Assembly: GCF_000718515.1 (NCBI RefSeq)
Contig: NZ_JNZS01000046.1
Location: 1 to 18,504 of the forward strand
Direction of reading: 5' to 3'
DNA length: 18,504 nt
Origin: Micromonospora parva
GTDB lineage: Bacteria > Actinomycetota > Actinomycetes > Mycobacteriales > Micromonosporaceae
Shown: one piece after another, positions 16,288 through 18,504 of the stretch
How positions within the stretch are numbered: position 1 is the first letter of the stretch
Layout of the letters: every line of letters starts with the position of its first letter
Translations under genes and position numbers: made by a program
The notes under the pieces: model-generated
What the model saw: only the letters and a program-made list of their open reading frames with translations
Database searches by the model: none
What the model was told of the DNA's origin: nothing

Positions 16288-16710
16288 TTACGGGTGCATC
16301 GACGCGCCCTTGAGCACCTTGTCCACCACGTTGCGGGGCGCGTGCAGCGCCAGGCCCACCAGGTCGAGCTTCTCCCGTCCGACCGCACGGACGGCGGCCC
16401 GGTTGTCCCGGTCGTTGCCGGTGGCGAACAGTTCGGCCGTGAAGATCGCCAACCGTAGGCCCGGGGCGAGGGCGCGTGAGTGCGCGCCGACCACCGTCGC
16501 CCGATCCCCGGCGAAGACCAGCACCGGCTGGCCGAACATCGGCAGGTAGCGGGTGTCGTCGGCGTCCCGGTACTCCTCGCCGAGCAACTCGGGCAGGGTG
16601 CTCGCGATGCCGCTGACCAGGAAGGCGGTGACGTTCAGTCGTTGCCAGCTCGCCAGGTCGTCACGGAGCAGTACGGCGATCTTGGTGGGAAAACGGATCG
16701 GTTCGGTCAT
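16288..16710 (-). CDS. DUF2000 family protein
   Basis: This is a 140-aa cytosolic protein. The opening KIAVLLRDDLASWQRLNVTAFLVSGIA and the later QPVLVFAGD and VGLALHAPRNVVDKVLKG match DUF2000, whose members have a peptidyl-tRNA-hydrolase-2-like fold and no proven function. Length is normal and the protein appears complete. The ATG at 16710 lacks a clear Shine-Dalgarno. It is divergent from the AraC-type gene across 50 bp. I recall this DUF2000/AraC pairing in other actinobacteria, which would make this gene a target of that regulator; that remains inference. Confidence 0.85.
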   Translation of the reverse strand: MTEPIRFPTKIAVLLRDDLASWQRLNVTAFLVSGIASTLPELLGEEYRDADDTRYLPMFGQPVLVFAGDRATVVGAHSRALAPGLRLAIFTAELFATGNDRDNRAAVRAVGREKLDLVGLALHAPRNVVDKVLKGASMHP

Positions 16711-16760
16711 GGCGTCGAGCCTGCCCGCCCCGACGTCGCCCGGTCTTGTACGTTCTTAGC
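16711..16760. promoter_or_regulatory. 50-bp divergent promoter region, DUF2000 / AraC
   Basis: TACGTT (16749-16754) lies exactly 6 nt before the GTG at 16761, as expected for a leaderless AraC transcript. On the minus strand CAGGCT lies 7 nt before ATG 16710, a weaker counterpart. With only 50 bp, one bound regulator would affect both genes. No -35 box or dyad stands out. Confidence 0.4.
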
Positions 16761-17564
16761 GTGGCCACCAGCCCGGCTGGCTCGCACGTCAGCGCATGGC
16801 GACCCGCGGTAGCCGGGGTCGCCGAGGTCTTCCACGCCCATTTCGTGGACCACGCCTACCCCCGGCACATCCACGAGGTGTGGACCCTGTTGATCGTCGA
16901 CGACGGCGCGGTCCGCTTCGACCTGGACCGGCACCGGCACGGCGCGCTGCGCACGTCGGTCACCCTGCTGCCACCGCACGTCCCGCACGACGGCAGCTCC
17001 GCCACCCCGGACGGCTTCCGCAAGCGGGTCCTGTACCTGGACGCCTCCGCGCTCGACGCCGAGCTGATCGGCCGGGCTGTGGACGAGCCGGACCTGGCCG
17101 ATCCGCAGCTGCGCGACCGGATCCACCACCTGCACCAAGCGCTGGCCGCGCCCGGCGACGAGTTCGAGGCCGAGAGTCGCCTCGCGTTCATCCTGGACCG
17201 GCTACGCCGCCAGCTGCGCCAGCGCCCTCCGGTCGATGGCCAGCCGGCCGGACGCGGCCTCGCGGTCCGACTACGCGAGCTGCTGGACGCCCGGACCGTC
17301 GACGGCGTCACGCTGGGGGAGGCCGCGCAGCTGCTGCACGCCCACCCGACCCACCTGGTCCGGACCTTCACCCAGGTGTACGGCGTGCCACCGCACTCGT
17401 ACCTGACCGGTCGTCGGATCGAGCTGGCCCGGCGCCTGCTCCTCGCCGGGCAGCGGCCCGTCGAGACGGCCGTCGCGGCCGGGTTCTACGACCAGGCGCA
17501 CCTGGCCCGCCACTTCCGGCGCTACCTGGGCGTCAGCCCGGCCCGCTACCCCGCCCGGGGCTGA
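16761..17564 (+). CDS. AraC-family transcriptional regulator
   Basis: This is a 267-aa regulator. The N-terminal cupin domain (AraC_binding) carries YPRHIHEVWTLLIVDDG (33-49) and VTLLPPHVPHDG (67-78), where His residues line a small-molecule pocket. The C-terminal 100 residues hold the double helix-turn-helix: VTLGEAAQLLHAHPTHLVRT then PVETAVAAGFYDQAHLARHF and the closing YLGVSPARY. I start at GTG 16761 rather than the in-frame TTG at 16746, because TACGTT sits 6 nt before it and homology begins soon after. It is divergent from DUF2000 and convergent with the XRE regulator, only 9 bp from its stop. The ligand is unknown. Confidence 0.92.
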   Translation: MATSPAGSHVSAWRPAVAGVAEVFHAHFVDHAYPRHIHEVWTLLIVDDGAVRFDLDRHRHGALRTSVTLLPPHVPHDGSSATPDGFRKRVLYLDASALDAELIGRAVDEPDLADPQLRDRIHHLHQALAAPGDEFEAESRLAFILDRLRRQLRQRPPVDGQPAGRGLAVRLRELLDARTVDGVTLGEAAQLLHAHPTHLVRTFTQVYGVPPHSYLTGRRIELARRLLLAGQRPVETAVAAGFYDQAHLARHFRRYLGVSPARYPARG

Positions 17565-17573
17565 TCGGACGGG

Positions 17574-18407
17574 TCAGACGAGCTGGCCGCCGATGACGGA
17601 GAGCAAGCGCAGCTTCTCGTCGCTGGGCGACCCGGGCACGGCGGTGAAGACCAACAGCGTCTGCGACTGGTCCGGGTCGACGAGTGTCTGGCAGTGCAGC
17701 TCCAACGCCCCGACCTCCGGGTGCGCGAAGTGCTTGGGCGGGCAGTAGCCGGCCGGCACCGGGTGTTCGCGCCACAGCCGCGCGAACTCGGCGCTCCGGG
17801 CCAGCAGGTCGTCGACGAGCGCGGCGGCCCGTGACCCGCGCCCGTCACGGGTGTACGCGGCGTGCAGGTGCGCCACGAGCAGGCGGCTCTGCGTCTGGTG
17901 GTCCTGCGCCGGGTGCAGCTGCCGTGCCGCCGGGTCGGTGAACCAGCGGTGGTGGGCGCTGCGCGCCAGGCCGGTGTACCGGGTCTCGTCACCGAGCAGC
18001 GCGACGGCCGGCGCGGTCTGCGCCAGGGTCTCGCCCAGGTGGTTCACCACCTGGGCCGGGGTGTCGTGCATCCGGTCGAGGATCCGCATCATGCCCGGGT
18101 TCACGTGATCGGCGCGCAGCGCCCGACGCGGAACCGCGTGCCCGGCGAGCTGGAACAGGTGGTCCCGTTCGGCGAGGGAGAGTCGCAGGCCACGAGCGAG
18201 CGCGGCGAGCATCTGCTCCGAGGGGTGCGGCCCACGCTGCTGCTCCAACCGGCTGTAGTAGTCGGTGGACATCCCGCTCAACGCGGCGACCTCCTCGCGC
18301 CGGAGCCCTCCGGTGCGTCGGCGTGGGCCCCGGGGCAGCCCGACGTCCTCGGGCTGGAGGGCCTCGCGGCGGGTGCGCAGGAAGCTCGCGAGTTGGGCGC
18401 GGTCCAC
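17574..18407 (-). CDS. XRE-family regulator with MmyB-like ligand domain
   Basis: This is a 277-aa regulator. The N-terminus MDRAQLASFLRTRREALQPE leads into a Cro/C1-type helix-turn-helix with LRREEVAALSGMSTDYYSRL (35-54) and the EQQRGPHPSEQMLAALARGL stretch. From about residue 105 the MmyB-like domain follows, with GMMRILDRMHDTPAQVVN, a Trp-centred HHRWFTDPAAR, and a late beta segment (FAHPEVGALELHCQTL, TLLVFTAVPGSPSDEKLRLL). Members bind lipids or other small ligands and usually control one neighbouring gene, often a dehydrogenase. No such neighbour is visible; the upstream side leaves the window. GTG 18407 has GGAG at 5-nt spacing, and a longer frame to 18464 lacks support. Confidence 0.9.
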   Translation of the reverse strand: MDRAQLASFLRTRREALQPEDVGLPRGPRRRTGGLRREEVAALSGMSTDYYSRLEQQRGPHPSEQMLAALARGLRLSLAERDHLFQLAGHAVPRRALRADHVNPGMMRILDRMHDTPAQVVNHLGETLAQTAPAVALLGDETRYTGLARSAHHRWFTDPAARQLHPAQDHQTQSRLLVAHLHAAYTRDGRGSRAAALVDDLLARSAEFARLWREHPVPAGYCPPKHFAHPEVGALELHCQTLVDPDQSQTLLVFTAVPGSPSDEKLRLLSVIGGQLV

Positions 18408-18425
18408 GATGACTCCGATCGGCAG

Positions 18426-18447
18426 GTGCCGGGAAACGACCCGGCAC
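18426..18447. promoter_or_regulatory. Inverted repeat upstream of the XRE gene
   Basis: GTGCCGGG (18426-18433) and CCCGGCAC (18440-18447) are perfect 8-bp arms around AAACGA, 19 bp ahead of the start codon. It could be an autoregulatory operator or an untranslated-leader hairpin. No clear -10 is seen, and the remaining bases to 18504 show no gene. Confidence 0.4.
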
Positions 18448-18504
18448 ATCGAGCGCAACAGCACACCCCCAACCCCGTGTTCCCTCCGCCCCGCCCCACC
18501 CCAC

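Overview
The window is very GC-rich, with GTG starts, tight ATGA/GTGA overlaps and start codons without Shine-Dalgarno sequences. It holds secreted carbohydrate-active proteins carrying CBM2, FN3 and ricin-type modules, several LuxR/NarL, AraC and XRE regulators, and DUF3558-type lipoproteins. This points to a filamentous soil actinomycete, most likely Micromonospora or a close relative in the Micromonosporaceae. That assignment is inference from style and gene families. No rRNA, tRNA, CRISPR array, transposase or phage gene was seen.

Layout. (1) 1-726, plus strand: the 3' end of a GH10 xylanase gene whose CBM2 module lies in a different reading frame, so the gene looks frameshifted in its proline linker. 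It is followed by a perfect 16-bp hairpin and a separate long palindrome. (2) 885-3815, minus strand: a compact four-gene unit made of a small DUF4242-like protein, two small lipoproteins (one clearly DUF3558-like, one similar in plan) and a 496-aa lipoprotein of unknown function. (3) 3862-6609, minus: a large ATP-binding LuxR (LAL) regulator. (4) 6690-8093, minus: sthA, soluble NAD(P) transhydrogenase. (5) 8147-9169, minus: a secreted FN3-FN3-CBM2 protein with no catalytic domain. (6) 9258-11095, minus: a NarL-type response regulator and its histidine kinase, divergent from (7) 11242-14528, plus: a MacB/LolD-type ATPase and an 843-aa FtsX-type permease. (8) 14579-16192, minus: a secreted ricin-lectin/alginate-lyase-family protein behind an AT-rich promoter with a dyad. 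(9) 16288-16710, minus: a DUF2000 protein, divergent from (10) an AraC regulator at 16761-17564. (11) 17574-18407, minus: an XRE/MmyB-type regulator converging on the AraC gene with a 9-bp gap.

How they may work together. The xylanase, the FN3-CBM2 protein and the ricin-lyase are all predicted to be exported and fit plant or microbial polysaccharide use. The two-component pair probably controls the divergent ABC transporter, as in many actinobacterial envelope-stress or export modules. The lipoprotein unit is the least explained part: four adjacent co-oriented genes, two junctions overlapping by 4 bp, three products with lipoboxes. No obvious CRISPR-like, phage-defence or biosynthetic system was found. 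The most noteworthy items are the frameshifted xylanase, the lipoprotein operon, the lyase with an altered active-site motif, the palindromic repeat and a recurrent leaderless-promoter pattern.
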